Positions 25,349-39,100 of a DNA stretch of 64,000 nucleotides are shown one piece after another; the first letter of the stretch is position 1; each line of letters opens with the position of its first letter. The notes under the pieces were generated by a model. It was not told the DNA's origin. It saw only the letters and a program-made list of their open reading frames with translations, and made no database searches. The translations under genes were made by a program, and so were the position numbers. This stretch comes from Pholis gunnellus (Eukaryota > Chordata > Actinopteri > Perciformes > Pholidae). The DNA lies in NCBI GenBank assembly GCA_910591455.2, contig OU342817.1, positions 11,070,415-11,134,414 of the forward strand. Reading direction: 5' to 3'.

Positions 25349-28063
25349 CTATGTTTCCGCAGGTGAGACGTCACTCGTCGTCATTTCAACCCCGTCCTGA
25401 TCGGAGGCATGTTGCTGGGGTATCACACTGACAGTCATCTCCATCATCGAGCCCTCCTCGTCTCCGCCCTGGTCATCCAGCGTCAGCTCAAACTGAAATG
25501 TACCCGCCACAGGTCCCTCCTCCACCTCATCAAGCGAGCCGCCCTCCCCGTCACTGGAGTCGAACGGAGGGGAGGGACTCTGGGGGATCATGCGCTGGTA
25601 CCAGTTCCTGTTGTCCTCCAGTGTGTCCAGGATGTCCTGGGCGTCGGGGTGGACCAGGTCGGCCCACGTCTCCCACAGAGGGTGGACAATATAATCGATG
25701 AAACCAACCTAGAAAAGATAAAAAAAAAAAGGGAGGACGTCAGTAACATGAAAACAAATAACAACAAAATTTTATTTTTGGAGCTAAATGTGCGTCTTCT
25801 CTACCTGTGTTCTCTCCACCGAAGCTGTGTGTTTGTCGCACATGGCACTGATCTCCATTCCCCTTTCTCTCTCCCTGTCTCCCTGGTGGAAAAACTCATC
25901 CATGATCCTGTCTGTCCACTGCCGGTACAGATCCAGCGGCTTGGTCGGGTTGCTCAGGTCCGCACAGTGAACCATGCTACGCAAAACCTGCAAAGACAAC
26001 AACAAAATTAAATCAATAAATCCACATAGACACTCTTTCTCGTGTGCCAAACTGTCTGCATCATGTGGGTGTACTATCATGCTTCTTACCTGCATCCTGT
26101 CTGTGTAGTCGTCCAACAGCAGAACTCCAGAGCTGGTCACTTTCTTGGCTTCCACCATCGTCTTCAGATTAGCTAGCAGGCTCATGTGTTTAGACATGTC
26201 AGTTGCCAACACCTGGAGGAGAGAAAGACACAGAGAACAATGTAAGAAATAATTGAAGAGGGAAGCAATAAAGCAGTCAAGACATCACCCTGAAAGCTAA
26301 AACTGGCATCAGACAGATGTGCAGACAGTTTTCCTCACCATGTCGATGACCATACTCCGGAGCGTCTGCCTCTGTTTCTTGGCGAGGTTCTGGAAGATGT
26401 CGCAGTTGTCCTCCTGCAGCAGTTTGAAACCCACAGCCAGGTGGTGGTTCTCCAGCACCGACTCATCGTTGTACATCAGAGCCAGCTCGGAGTCTAAAAG
26501 GCAGAGGAGGGAGGGAAGAAATAAATTAAATTGGCGCTCTAGCGTTTTAAACTGAGGTCAGGTAACCGTGCACTGTCTCTAAAAAAACACATTTTTGCCT
26601 TTGGAGCCAGATCCCATTAAACCATGCAAATATTTCTGCCCGTTTTGCAAATGCAGACTAAATAAATCAGCGTTGTGACTTTTGTGACGGACGAGAAGTG
26701 ACAGTAAAGTGGACTCACTAGTGTTGATGAGGAACTGGTTTGACACTCCTGGGTGGTCCACGTCGTGAATGGCTGCAGCAAAAATGGCTGCCAAGATCTC
26801 CAGATCTGTGAAGACCGCCTTTGTTGGAAGAGAAGGAAGAAAAACAAAAAGGCAATTAACTTCACAGTCAGTCAACTGGCCAAACAAGGTAAAGTATCAG
26901 ACAATAGTTTGAGGCCGATACTTTCATGTGTCATCCTTTGTGGCATGCAGTTTCTGGGGCATGCCAGTATTAGTGACGACACTTCCAGTCACTTCATTCA
27001 AGCATAACAATGGTTGCCAAAATTTAATGGTGTCACATGTCAATCATACAAGTAACCAGAAGGTAACTACGTGTCAATTTCGCAGCAACAAACAGCAAAG
27101 ATATGTAAAATGCAGCAACTTCCAGCTTTACTTTGTTACAAAAATGAATAGTGATATTGCATGGTGACTTACATCCAGTGCAGGAGTTGACAGGAGGATG
27201 TGTGTGGACTGGGCTACGTCAGCGGCGTGCAGGCTGTTGTGGTAAGCCACGTCGGAGTGATAGTGGTCCTCCAAGGTCAGCATGAACGTCACAAAGGTGT
27301 CTGTTGGAATCTTGAACGTCCTCATCAGGTCTCGCTCCTGCATACGACAAGAGGAAGAAGTGTGTAAAGCATCTCCTAGAGTGGATGTTTTTCCGCCAGC
27401 AGACTAGTGATCGGACCTTAAAAATGTCTTCCTAAACCGTATTCAGCAAATTGTTGAATCGCACATTACTAGAAGAGGCTGAATATGAAAACAGTGTGCC
27501 CTCCTGCCAGGATGATTCACAGCTAGACATCAATTTCAAGTGCTAATGTCCCTCTAGCAGATGTCCCTGTAGCCATACTGATAGCTGAACGTAACAGAGA
27601 ACATACTGTACAAGCTGACGCGGGGCTGTGCCTCACGCCTTCTATAGAAGCGCGTGTTTATAAACGCTTTCGTGCTTCTTCTCATGAGCTCTTTCTGACT
27701 GGACGATGAGGTGGAAGATGGGCAGGATGAAGAGGCAAGGCACTGACCTGAAAGATGGAGTACATGATGCATGTGAGCGGTCGGTTGTGGGAGTGCTCGG
27801 TCACTTTGAAGATATTCAGGCCCCATTTGTTTATGTCCTCCAGGTCCTGTTCCAGGATAGACGAGACAAAGTGTTTCAGCCAATCGCACAACTTTCATGT
27901 TATATCTTTGTTTTGCTTAACGACCCGCCAATCGCTTACCTTCGACAGCAGTTCCTCCTGGTCCGTCTTGACCCCAAAGCGATTGCTGGTGGTTCCAGAG
28001 ATGCTGGGTGTGAGGCTGAGCTTCCTCACCCCACTGATCTGAGTCATCATCCCACCCTGCTGC

Positions 28064-28097
<34 letters not shown>

Positions 28098-30077
28098 TTT
28101 GGCCCTGTCTCCTCTTCCTTTCCCTCGACTTAGGAACTGGACACGGAAGTTCCAACTCATTATGCTTGTCTGCAGAAGATAGAAGTCACAAAATAAGAAC
28201 AAAAAAAAAGGTGCTTTTCAGTTACTCCAAGGACAAAAACTAAATAAGCTAGGGTTTGTTGTATAAGCCTCCTGGCTTGTACTGAGTAAACAAAGTTAAC
28301 ACGGGGAGATAGTTGACCTCTCACACCTACGTGGCAACACATTAAAGCGGCACTGACAGTTGTTTAATTAGCAAGCAATCCTTCAGTTACAGTTAACTTT
28401 GTTAAAAATAAATTCCTCTCGACGGTGAAGTGCTACTTAGATGTTATGACATCTGACAATGCTCCAGTGGCCTGTGCATTCTGAGAAAGCCCTGACGTAA
28501 CAACAACCATACACAGAATCATGGCCGCTGGCTCACATTAGGCCAAAATGTTTATGTCATACTGTAGTTTTTTTTAGTTAGTATGCAGGTGTGTTTGGTT
28601 CATGTGATTCACTTTCTGAGATTCTCACGCAGCTGACAGTGTGTGTGTGTGCGACTGCAAGACTCCCTCGGTCTGAATATGTGCACCACATACACCGCAG
28701 CGAGAGGAGAATATCTCGGCTGCATCCTCCGCTAAGCGCAGGAAGGGGAAAAAAATGATCTCACTACACCTCGACAGGTGTTAGCTGCAATACAGACGAC
28801 AACAAAACCACTAAGCTTCAAAGACGAGTGTCTCTCTGCGCTCTTGTGTTCGCCTCTTCTCCCCAAGCAGCCCTATCATGCAGCGATCTCGCTCACTGCA
28901 CCACTTCTATTGTCAGGAGAGGTACAGTTTCTTCACAATGCATCCAGCCTCTCTTTCCCTTTTAGGTTTCGCCGTTTCCCGAGGCGAGAAGATGGAGGCT
29001 TGTTTACAAGCAAGAGGAGAACATTCGTCTGCTCACAGCCCAGATAAGCGGGCTGGTCTGGGCTGTGTGCGGGTGGTGAGTCGGATGGGAAGGTGGAAAA
29101 CCTGAGGGGCAGACTGGCTGGCCGTGAGTCACGAAACGCTGGCGGGCTTTTGAGAGACGAGGAAACACGGCTGTCCTCCAGATGAATAATGCATGATGGC
29201 ACCGTGTGCACACAAACAATCTCCCTCTTCCCTGCTCATTGCCCCTGATCCCTCCAGAGGGAAGTCTTCCCCGAGTATAACCACCCCCTCCCTCTCCACA
29301 TCGCTCTGCAGTCAGAGCGAGGGGACTCTCTGTCTCCCCCCCCCCCCCCCCAGACCAGATCAGACTGGTTTGAGAGCAGTGGAGCAGACTAACTACGATT
29401 TTCTCCGCTACTTGGCACATGCTTTGGGTAAACCTCACAACCTCTGACGCATATAAGACTGCATGTGTCATTACTGAAGGATAACGGCACATTTAAGCAT
29501 GTTGCACTCATGCAAATTAGAATTTGTGTCTGAATAAGTGCTGCAGTGCTCACCTAGGAAGGTGTTGGAGATGTACTCTGAAACTTGGTTGCCTGAGCGA
29601 CTCATCTCAGACAGGTGGCTTAGCTCCCGGTTCAGCATCCTCTTGAACTGGAGGCATAGAGATAGAGAAATACATAAGGTTAAATGATCTTTACAAGGAA
29701 GTACATATTAGTTCATTCATCCTTTTTGCCGTTTCCGAGCAAAGGAATAAAGCACTTCCTGTTATTTTCCACTGTCCCATGAGAACATGGCCTCTGTTTT
29801 TCAATGCGCCATATAAGGTTAGTGTTTATGTCTTCTTGGTCCTGGCTTGAATTAGCCACGAAGACAATTGACTGCCGAGCATTTCAACAACAAAAAACAC
29901 ATTATATACAAATAATAACAATATACAGAATACATTGTCATCATTTTTATGTTTATGAGCGTTTCCAGGGAATCAAACACATCCAAGTGTGCAATCAAAA
30001 CACAACAAAATCAATATGGGAATACTGAGCTATGTCACCAGCTACAGTGCAAACACATGAATATACAGTATGTGCAT

Positions 30078-30144
<67 letters not shown>

Positions 30145-33100
30145 CCATCTATGCCAACTCTCCTCTGAGACACACCTTGATGTATCCCCAGGACACGGAG
30201 AACAGGTAGTTGGCCTCAGGCATGGTGCTGAGCTGTGCTGAGCCCCTGGCGCTCCCCAGCAGAAGCCCTGTATGCTCCTCTCTGAGTGGACCCCCAAGGC
30301 TGAGCTCAGCCCTACAACCTGAAGCACAAAGCGCCACCAAAATCCCCGCCTTACAGCGGTCGACTGCGGTAAAAATGCCCCAGCTGAAGTGTCTAGAGAG
30401 GGGCTGTGGCGGACCCCCGCATCTCTATCCAAATGCGCCTCCTCATAGCGTCGCCCACTGTTTTCCAGGACTGCAAGCCGTTGGCGAGAGTGATGGAATG
30501 CCCCTGGTTGCAATCAATATTTCCTTTGCTCTTCTTCGGTTCTCACCGCCTCTGTCCGTCTCTCTAAACCTCTTTATTCTCCTGCCACCATCCAAATGGC
30601 ATCCAGTGACATGCAAGGGGGGGAAATCCAGCCTTCCCAAGCCCGGATTTTAGCAAGGCAGGGAGGAAGGGCAGGCTCGTAGACAGAGGGAGAAAGGAAA
30701 CAAGGGAAAGAGAAAGGGGGAGAGGAGGGGGGGGGGGGGTGAGCGCTAGCTGTAGAGTCCCCTGTGGCAGACTGATGGATTCTCTCTCTCTCTCTCTCTC
30801 TCTCTCTCCTTGCCTCCCACCCTCGCTAAACATTGAGCCATGCACAGCACTGCAGATAATCGGAGTTTGGAGAATCCCCCCACATCTTTCCCTCTGTCTC
30901 TAGCTTTCTCCCTCACTCCTGAGCTCTCTGCAAACCCCCTCCCACGGTCTCTTTCTGCCCTCCCCAACTCGGATTCCCTCCCTTCCCGATTGGCTCTCCT
31001 TGCTCAGTAATGCAGAACAGATCCAACGCATACTGCGCAATGTGAGGCTTCAAAGCGTTTATCACGTGGTCGAGGAGACGCCGCGTATTCATGTGCCAGA
31101 TTGGGGTTAAGTCTTTATTTTTTGCATATTGCATGAACTGCTGTACACATTCCAGTTCATATTCATTCCAGTACATTTTAAAGACGTGTTCTTGTTCTCA
31201 GTTTCAGCTATTGTCTTGAGGTGATGGGAGGCAAACGGATGAGTTTACAGTCTGCCGCCCACTAGAGGACCACCAATCGCACGTCAACCTGAACGCCATG
31301 GCAACAGAGTCACGTGGCCCATGCCATCGTTCTCACGGTGGTCTCCCCCCCCCCCGCTCTAAACTCATTGTATCACATCACACACACAACCATGTACAAC
31401 ACACAATCTGTAGCAGAGATGCACCGGATTGACACAACTCGGCTAGACATTGTAAAAACACACAATCAAGGACATCGCTTCTGTTAAAGGAGGCAGATTC
31501 TGAGTTCTTGTCCAGAAAGAAGCAGTAATGCAAAAATCACACCCTCATCTTTATAATAATGAATGCAATGGGATAATGGTGCAATCAATCCTTCAAAAAA
31601 AAGAAGCTGAGATTATGCCTTGTGCCAGGGCTTTTTTATTTCTTACAATGGGGTCCTTTCTCTTCTGATCTCAACAGCTGTCTACTAGTGAAACTAGAAT
31701 ACCACTTTCAAAGCATGGGCTGCTTTTAAAACCCCCGACTGCCAGAGGCGAATCCATAAAAATCAAAGAGAGCTCATAAGGACCAAAAAATGTGAGCTTG
31801 GAACGCGAGGACTTTATTCCATTCAAAGGGAGCTTGTAATTGATTCTTTAACGCAGCGGGGCAGCATGGATTTGTGTGACCTTTTTGTGAAACAAATCAG
31901 GCACAGAGACACGTTTCAGTCACCCGGGGTCATGAAGTTCAGCTCAGACGCACAGCATGATGACCAGTCTATGAGTGTGTTCAGGACAGAAGATTGCTCA
32001 ATGCATGGCGTTAACTCATACATCCTTTTACGTTAGCAAAGAGGGCTCATGTGTAGAACAAACCCCTGGTCTTAGGCAACCTCGAGAAGTTTCATTCACT
32101 CAAAAAAAAAACCTTGTGGTTAGTTTTCAGAAGATGATGAGCGGATGCCTCATAAACTTTGAATATTCAAAATAGGCGCACACTGGAGTCATTGTCTCGC
32201 AGTGTGGCAACGCTAACTTATTTACATTAACACAAAATGTGTCAAAAGTGTTTGTAAAGCTAAATATGCCACCACACCACTGTTTAGTCTTACTGAATCC
32301 AAACAAGCAAGCCAAGAAATTCTCAATGCAATGAGTAAAATAAAGCAAACAAAATTCCACATTTAACCATGTTCTTCAAAGAAATGACCGCTGAGCAAAT
32401 AAATGAAAGAATACATTTTTTATGAATGAATTCATGTAGAACACACTCTCACAGAACAATGCAAGTAGCTCGAAAACTAACTCACCTTTTTCAAACTTGT
32501 AAGCAGGCCAAAGTTTTGCATCTGCTTTTCAGAACATAGTCCCATTGTCACTTAACAAAAACCAAACACAAGCCGAAATAAAGTTTCACGAAAAAAAATA
32601 ACTGTTCGTCTGAGACTCTGCCTGCTTCCTCCCTCGATTCTCTTTTCTGAAGTGGAGTCAGGCAGGAAACGTATAGTGATAAAGCTGACTTGACTGACTG
32701 GCCTACACAGTCTAACAAAAGGTCGATAGCTCCTCCCTCTGACACAGGCCTGAATATGTGTCACCACCTACTTCCCTTAAACTTGAGAGTAATTTACTCC
32801 GTTTACTGGTAGACTTCCCGCTTCCTAACAATGGCCTCGGGCACCAAACTACTATCATACCTGAGATCATCACTGAAAAGTCCCAGAAAACTCGTTTAGC
32901 ACATAATCAGCCCTGCGGCAGAAAGTCAAATGGACAAGTTTCCAAGCTCAGTTCCGGCGGCACACTTTGAACTTGACTGAAGCAGAACAGAGACGGAGAG
33001 GATTGCAGCTTGACTGCATATTGCAATACCTCTGCTGTGCAATCTGACAAAGTCCAGAGTGATCCAATGCTGCCTTTGTCCCATGCCTGGATGTTTACAG

Positions 33101-36100
33101 TGCCAACACGCGGTGGATGATACCTAGCGAGCTTTCACAGTTTGGCAACAATAGAAAGAGACATTTCCTAGAAGGTGTTGATCAAAAACTAAAGAAGAAT
33201 AGGGTTACAGTGAAAGCAGGGTTCATATTTACCTTCCTAAGGCTTATTTTCCATGATATCAGCAGATTTCAGAGGTAAAACTTGTCAATTACAATTGGGC
33301 ACCAAAATCACAACAGCAGCTTGTCTGATCTGCTCACCGCCCTTTCAGTCAAACAACAGTTCAGTTCACAACACTGTCATTTAATGTCCATTAACCCTGC
33401 TGCAGCTACAGACCCACCGCGACATCTGTTTCAATCATTTTGTCATTTTTCCCCCTCTGAAGACGGCGGTGCTTTAAAAGTTGAAGTGACCACACGTGAG
33501 TTAAAGTTTCCTACTCGCTCGCGCGCTGCTCGGGGGGCTCGCTCGCACGCTAACCCGCAAAGTGCTAAGCTCCTCTTAACTGGATTCAGATGGCAGTGTT
33601 TGTCCAAGGCCGTCACCAGCATCAGCATGGAAGTGTGGCGAGGCTAATGATAGTGAGGGGCGGGGGAAGGGCCGCTCCCACGCTCTGAGGTCACAGCGAC
33701 CAGGCTGGCGGTCAGCAGGGTGTGTGGTCCCCGTAGGCCCGGGAACACCTGCGCCCTTGGACACCGAATGTGGAGACACCCTGGGTCTGATCGCGGGCTC
33801 GATTACATCCTCTGGTTCCGAAAAGAAACGGGCTCTTTGTCAAACGTCACGTCATTTAAAGCAGCTGGAAAGCAGCAAAAGCCTGCAGATGCTGCGTTAA
33901 TGGTGCAATGACTCCAATTTTGCAAGTGGACCAACAAAGGATTTCTTTCCCTCCCTGTACAATTGCACAACGATGTAGAACACTGCCGAATCTTAACTGT
34001 ACATCATAAACTGTTGACCCCCTCTCAAAAGCACCGTTGGTCAACAATGCTTAGTGGCGGTGCTGGGTCATACTGGGAGGACTCTGACTCAGGGTGAACA
34101 ATGTGCCCGGCCTGCCCGACCGAGTGGATGTGCTAGTGTGCGTCTGCTGGGCCTTGTGCTCATTGTCTCGACAGTCCCAGTGACGCGGTTGTCTGTAAAG
34201 ACTCAACCTGGCTGCAGGGCCAAAGCGAAGCTATTGTCGTCGGGGAGCAAGGGAGCAGAGGAGAGGGGGCAGGGCACGGGAAATAAAGAGACAGGAAACT
34301 GGTGTCACGGTCACAGTCACCCGTTACGGTCCGACAACACCCCTCCCCATCCCAACCCGCCCTCAGACCACAGTGTAGAATACAGACGGAAATGGACAAC
34401 ACCACCCTGGGTGTTTATAATCCGACGCCGCCATACAGTCTCCACTGGCTGCGTGGGGGTTGAGTAATTCTGTGCACTGTATAGCAATTTGGTTGAGCTT
34501 TGCACAAAGGAAACACGCACATAAAACGATCACCAGAGCAAAGGGACGTAATTAGTTCCAAATAGCTGCTTTGTGTCGCCTTGAAACACCACAATGTGTT
34601 TATTTAGATTCACTCAACCAGAAAGCTGATTTCTTTTTTTAAAGATTCAAAACAACATGTTGTCATGCCAATTGATGAGAATGGATGCGTTATCTTTTTA
34701 GCCACGCTAGCAGGGATGGCAACGTGTATTTGTCTCGTGTTTTGCACAGATATTCATGGAGCCCAGAGGATGTTCCAATGACTTTGATCATTCCGCCGTC
34801 ATCATCATGAGGTTGAAATTTCTGTTCTGTAGTAAAATATCTCAACTATATGGATTACCATGAAATTTGCTACAGACATTCATGTCCGCCTGAGGACAAA
34901 TGCAATATAGCTTTAGTGATCCCGTAGCTTTCCATGGTAAATAATTCAATATCTGCGAGGCTAATGAAATTACCATCAGACTCCGCTGGACTAATTTCTA
35001 ACTAGCAAACGTTAGCACGCTAACACACTAAACTAAGTTCGTGAACACCGCTCTACTTATTTTATTTTTTTAGCTTTTTAGGGAAAGTCAAATAAAGTCA
35101 ATATGAACTTCAAGCCAGATACATTTTATAATATTAATGGGAAGAATATATGGATGGATGGATGTAGTTCAGTGTGTTCAAGTTTACTTGTCAAGAAGAG
35201 TTGACATCCAAAGCATAACGCCTGCTAATGTTCTGTTGGTATTTGTAGTTTCCTGACCTGCTTGTTATGTGAAATTATTATGGTACATTAATTGTTTTGA
35301 CTCACCAAAATGCCAAAGTTCCTGCAGTTCATTTAAATGCATTATATTGTTACATGCAATACTGTATGGCATTAGCACATTTGTAAGCAATGCAGAAATG
35401 TTTGCTCGGACACAAGCCTTTGCACAGAACATCAGCCATCATTTCAACACTACTTCCTTGTACAGACACACCATAGATGTGGCCCCTTTCATAGCTAGTG
35501 GAAGAATATTCATATAAAAGATGAGCAAATGGAGCGCTCTGCCTCAGCAACAGAAAAAGCAATGAGGATACCTGTCAATAATTCTTTTGACTAAGCTACA
35601 AAAGGTACGATTGACAATCAGTGGCGTTTTAAATCTAGTGTCGCGTTTCCTCCACGAGTCCTAATTCTCTCTGTTAATCTCAAACTATAGTCTGGACAAA
35701 CGGACGTCTGTCAGTTAAGTCTGACCTTTTATGATGACGCCACTTGAAAAAATTGGACCAGTGTCCCACGGAGCCAACGTCCCCACATTTACATGAATGA
35801 CAAATGCATCTGTGTGCAGTTGAATTCCTACTGCATGTAGATCTGCAGCTCAGCCTGGTAGTGCAACACACCCAACGTCTCACATAGTTTGAAATAGGTA
35901 AAGACATTGAAGCAGAACAGCGCTTTCCATGGAATACAGGGGATTATGCTATTTCAAAGGGACGTCAGTTGTCATGTATGCAAAACAAAACCATGTTTTT
36001 TACATTTCTTATCATAAAATGATGATGCCAGCTCATACACGACCACAGAAAGGCTGTTACTTTGCAAGTGCGTCAATGTGGCAAACGTTTACATTTTGCA

Positions 36101-39100
36101 TACACCGCAGGAACTGGCAACCACAATGCAACAAAAGGCTAATTGTACAGCTGTGTACAAGTCAGTCAAGTCACCATAACAAGCTCAGTGTCGATAGCGT
36201 TTTACACAGTACATACTGTGAGAACAATAATAATTCTGTAAAATTGAACAGTAGTTAGATCTGGGATTGAACCTTTGAAATAATCCGTCTTTCCAAAACA
36301 CAATATACAGTGTAGATGTGCTGTGTGCCTGTGGCAATGACACAGTTGAACAGATATTAAGAGTTTAAGTTGCACTTAAGGATGTGATCATACATATCAG
36401 TCATCAAGAGCATATCAGTGTTTATTGGTCAATCTGGAGATTAAACGCTTCCTATGCCAGTTGATTAAATTGTCTGACCTCTTGGAGTTTTGGAGGAGGC
36501 GCTAACGGACGTCGCTCTATACATGATGCATGATTCTGATCATCTAAAATAAGAGACGCATAGCAAGCAGCTCAAATGAAAATCAACCACAATTCCTTGA
36601 ACAAAAGCGTCATCTATCAGAGAGCATACGTGACTATTTAAAAGTCCCGTCATTGGACATGCGGATGCAAAGACTTCCGAGCAACTTCACGAATGCGCTG
36701 TTTGCACATACACATGGAATAATATGGAGGCTAAATTGTCCTACCTTGTTAGAGGCCATGTCGCTGACAGAGCGGTAGGTTTGGATGGTCTCCAACTGGT
36801 CCAGACACCAGTCCAGCTCCTCCATGGTCTCCATAGCCAGCTTCTGGTAGGACTCATCTGCCAACAGACACATGGACACGTATTCAGGCCCAAGAGGATC
36901 CATGTCCATAGCGGAGCCCCCCGACACCATGCGTGGAGGTCCGAGGGTCCCAGTGTGGCTTGATCTTACGGAGGACTGGCTCGCAGGACATCCGGAAGAC
37001 GCAGAGGAAGGGGGGGAGGTGTGTACACACAGCTCCTTCATCTTATTACGCTCCTCCACCACCTCAGAGAGTTCGGACAAACTGAGGGCGGGAGTCACTG
37101 TTTGCAGACTCTCTCTCTCTCTCTCTCTCTCTGTAGTCTCTTTCTCTCCATAACCCCTCATTCCCTCGCTCTTGTGCGCTCCTCTAACCCCCTCCCACTC
37201 TGTCTGGTTCTCCCCGCCCACCCCCTCTCAGACTCTCTCAATTGCTCCCCCCCTCTCAGTATCACTCTGACTCTGCTGAACAAGTGGTGTGCAAACTGCC
37301 TGATGCCTCCTGCTGTCGGAGACCCCCCCCCCCCCCCCCCCCCATTTAAACACATACACATTATTTTAAATATGTACCACTGCCTGCAGAGGGGCTTTGG
37401 GTGAAGAGACCAATTTGGCTTTTTGATCTTTGCGCTTTATGATGTTTTTGACCCAAACTAATTAATCTCTGTATCTAATATACTAAAGCTATGGGGAGAA
37501 GAGGAAGAAGAGGAAGAAGAGAAAGGGGACGGAGGGGAATAAAGGGGAGTAAAAGAGAAAAACCCACATTAACTTATTGAATGCACTTTGTCACTGCTGC
37601 TGCAAAAAAATATGCTCCAACTCTCTCCACTCCCGATGACTTCCTTTCTGAAACATGCAGACCACTTCAAGGCTTTTCTCTGCTGAATGCAGCGAGAGCA
37701 GCACACACACACCACACCACCATAACCCACCAACTGGTTCTGTCCTCTCTGAACCTCTCTGAGAGAGAAAAAAAATACATATCAAACAGCAAACTCTGTG
37801 TTTACACAAGCAACACGAGAGGCAAACTTTGACTCCCTGAATTTGGGGGGCGACCAGGCCGGGGTCTCGCTGTGTGCCAAAGAAACTAAAGCGCTTCCTC
37901 TTTGGCCCCGAACTCGCGCAAAAACATGGAGCGGAATTACTGAATGGCGGAGGGGCTGCTGAGGACAATCGTAGCCGTCATCCGAAGAAAGCGCTACGTC
38001 GTTAGCAGCGATGCCTCACATGTGGTCGGCCGCACACTTTAGAAGGAAAAGGGGAGTTTATGAAAAATGCACCGAGATGATAAAACACAAGAAAACAAAT
38101 TAAGAAGGATCATTCCCTGATATACCGGGAAGAATGTTGATTCTACAAATTTCTGCCTGGAGGGAGTAAACCTTGAGCACATCTGGATCTCCCCACCTTC
38201 CCTTTTCTATGGAAAAGACTGATCTCTACTTCATAGGGCTTCACACATGGAAGAAATTTACCCCAAATGCTGAGCACAACAGGACAGCCAGCGTGCTGCT
38301 CCCCAATTTACGTCATTATAGTGGATCAAAGCACTTCAAAGCACAATGATGGCGTACAGACTCGGAACCAGCGGTGTTTCACAAAGAACTTCAATGAAAT
38401 CTCAGACACAATATGTGCATTTGAAGAAACCTCCCACGATAGAAAGTCATCAACATGATGACAGCGACTCTTCTGAAAGTCAAAGCAGAGTTGAGTTTCA
38501 ACCGTTTAAACTCAACTGCGGCTATCAGAAATCATGCCACCGGTTCCTCGGATTACAGGAGCACGACTGCTAGCACGAGCCTCATTCCATCGGGTCAAAC
38601 CAATTTTCCTTTACTCGAGCTCCAGGTTGGAGAAATCAAAGAACCCCTGGCTATAATATACCGCTGGACGGCAAGCTTCGCGGTTCAAACTATTCACAGG
38701 AACCACCGGCATCCAAGCCGCGTAAAAGTCAGTGACACAGAGCAGAAAGCACAGCGTCAAAGCAGCTCATGCACAAGGTGGTGAGCTGTTGAAATGGGGT
38801 ATACACCAACGTGCGGCCGTCTTGAGCCATTGGGGCAGGAGATGTTGCCAAGAAGGTGCGACCACATCCTGCCCCCGTTTCCTCCACAGAGAGCATATAG
38901 AGACATCAGACATTTTAACGAGGAAGCCGTGAATCATCAAAGGCTTGGCTCGTCCACAGCCGCATGTATGACCGGGACTCGGGTCATTTTGAAGCTGGCG
39001 GCTGATTCACACGCAAACGCCAGAATCTGATGGCAGTAAAAAAAAAACCCTCAGATGTAGAGTGAAGAACAAAGATGTGCTGCTTTTGCTGTCTGGCTTC

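Noticed and set aside
30913..31176. Minus-strand ORF of 87 residues starting MYWNEYELECVQQ
   Set aside because: It lies between pde4b start exons, but has no recognisable domain, no suitable donor in frame and no required phase. Treated as chance.
33282..33647. Plus-strand ORF of 121 residues in a pde4b intron
   Set aside because: Antisense to pde4b, no domain, no consistent splice signals.
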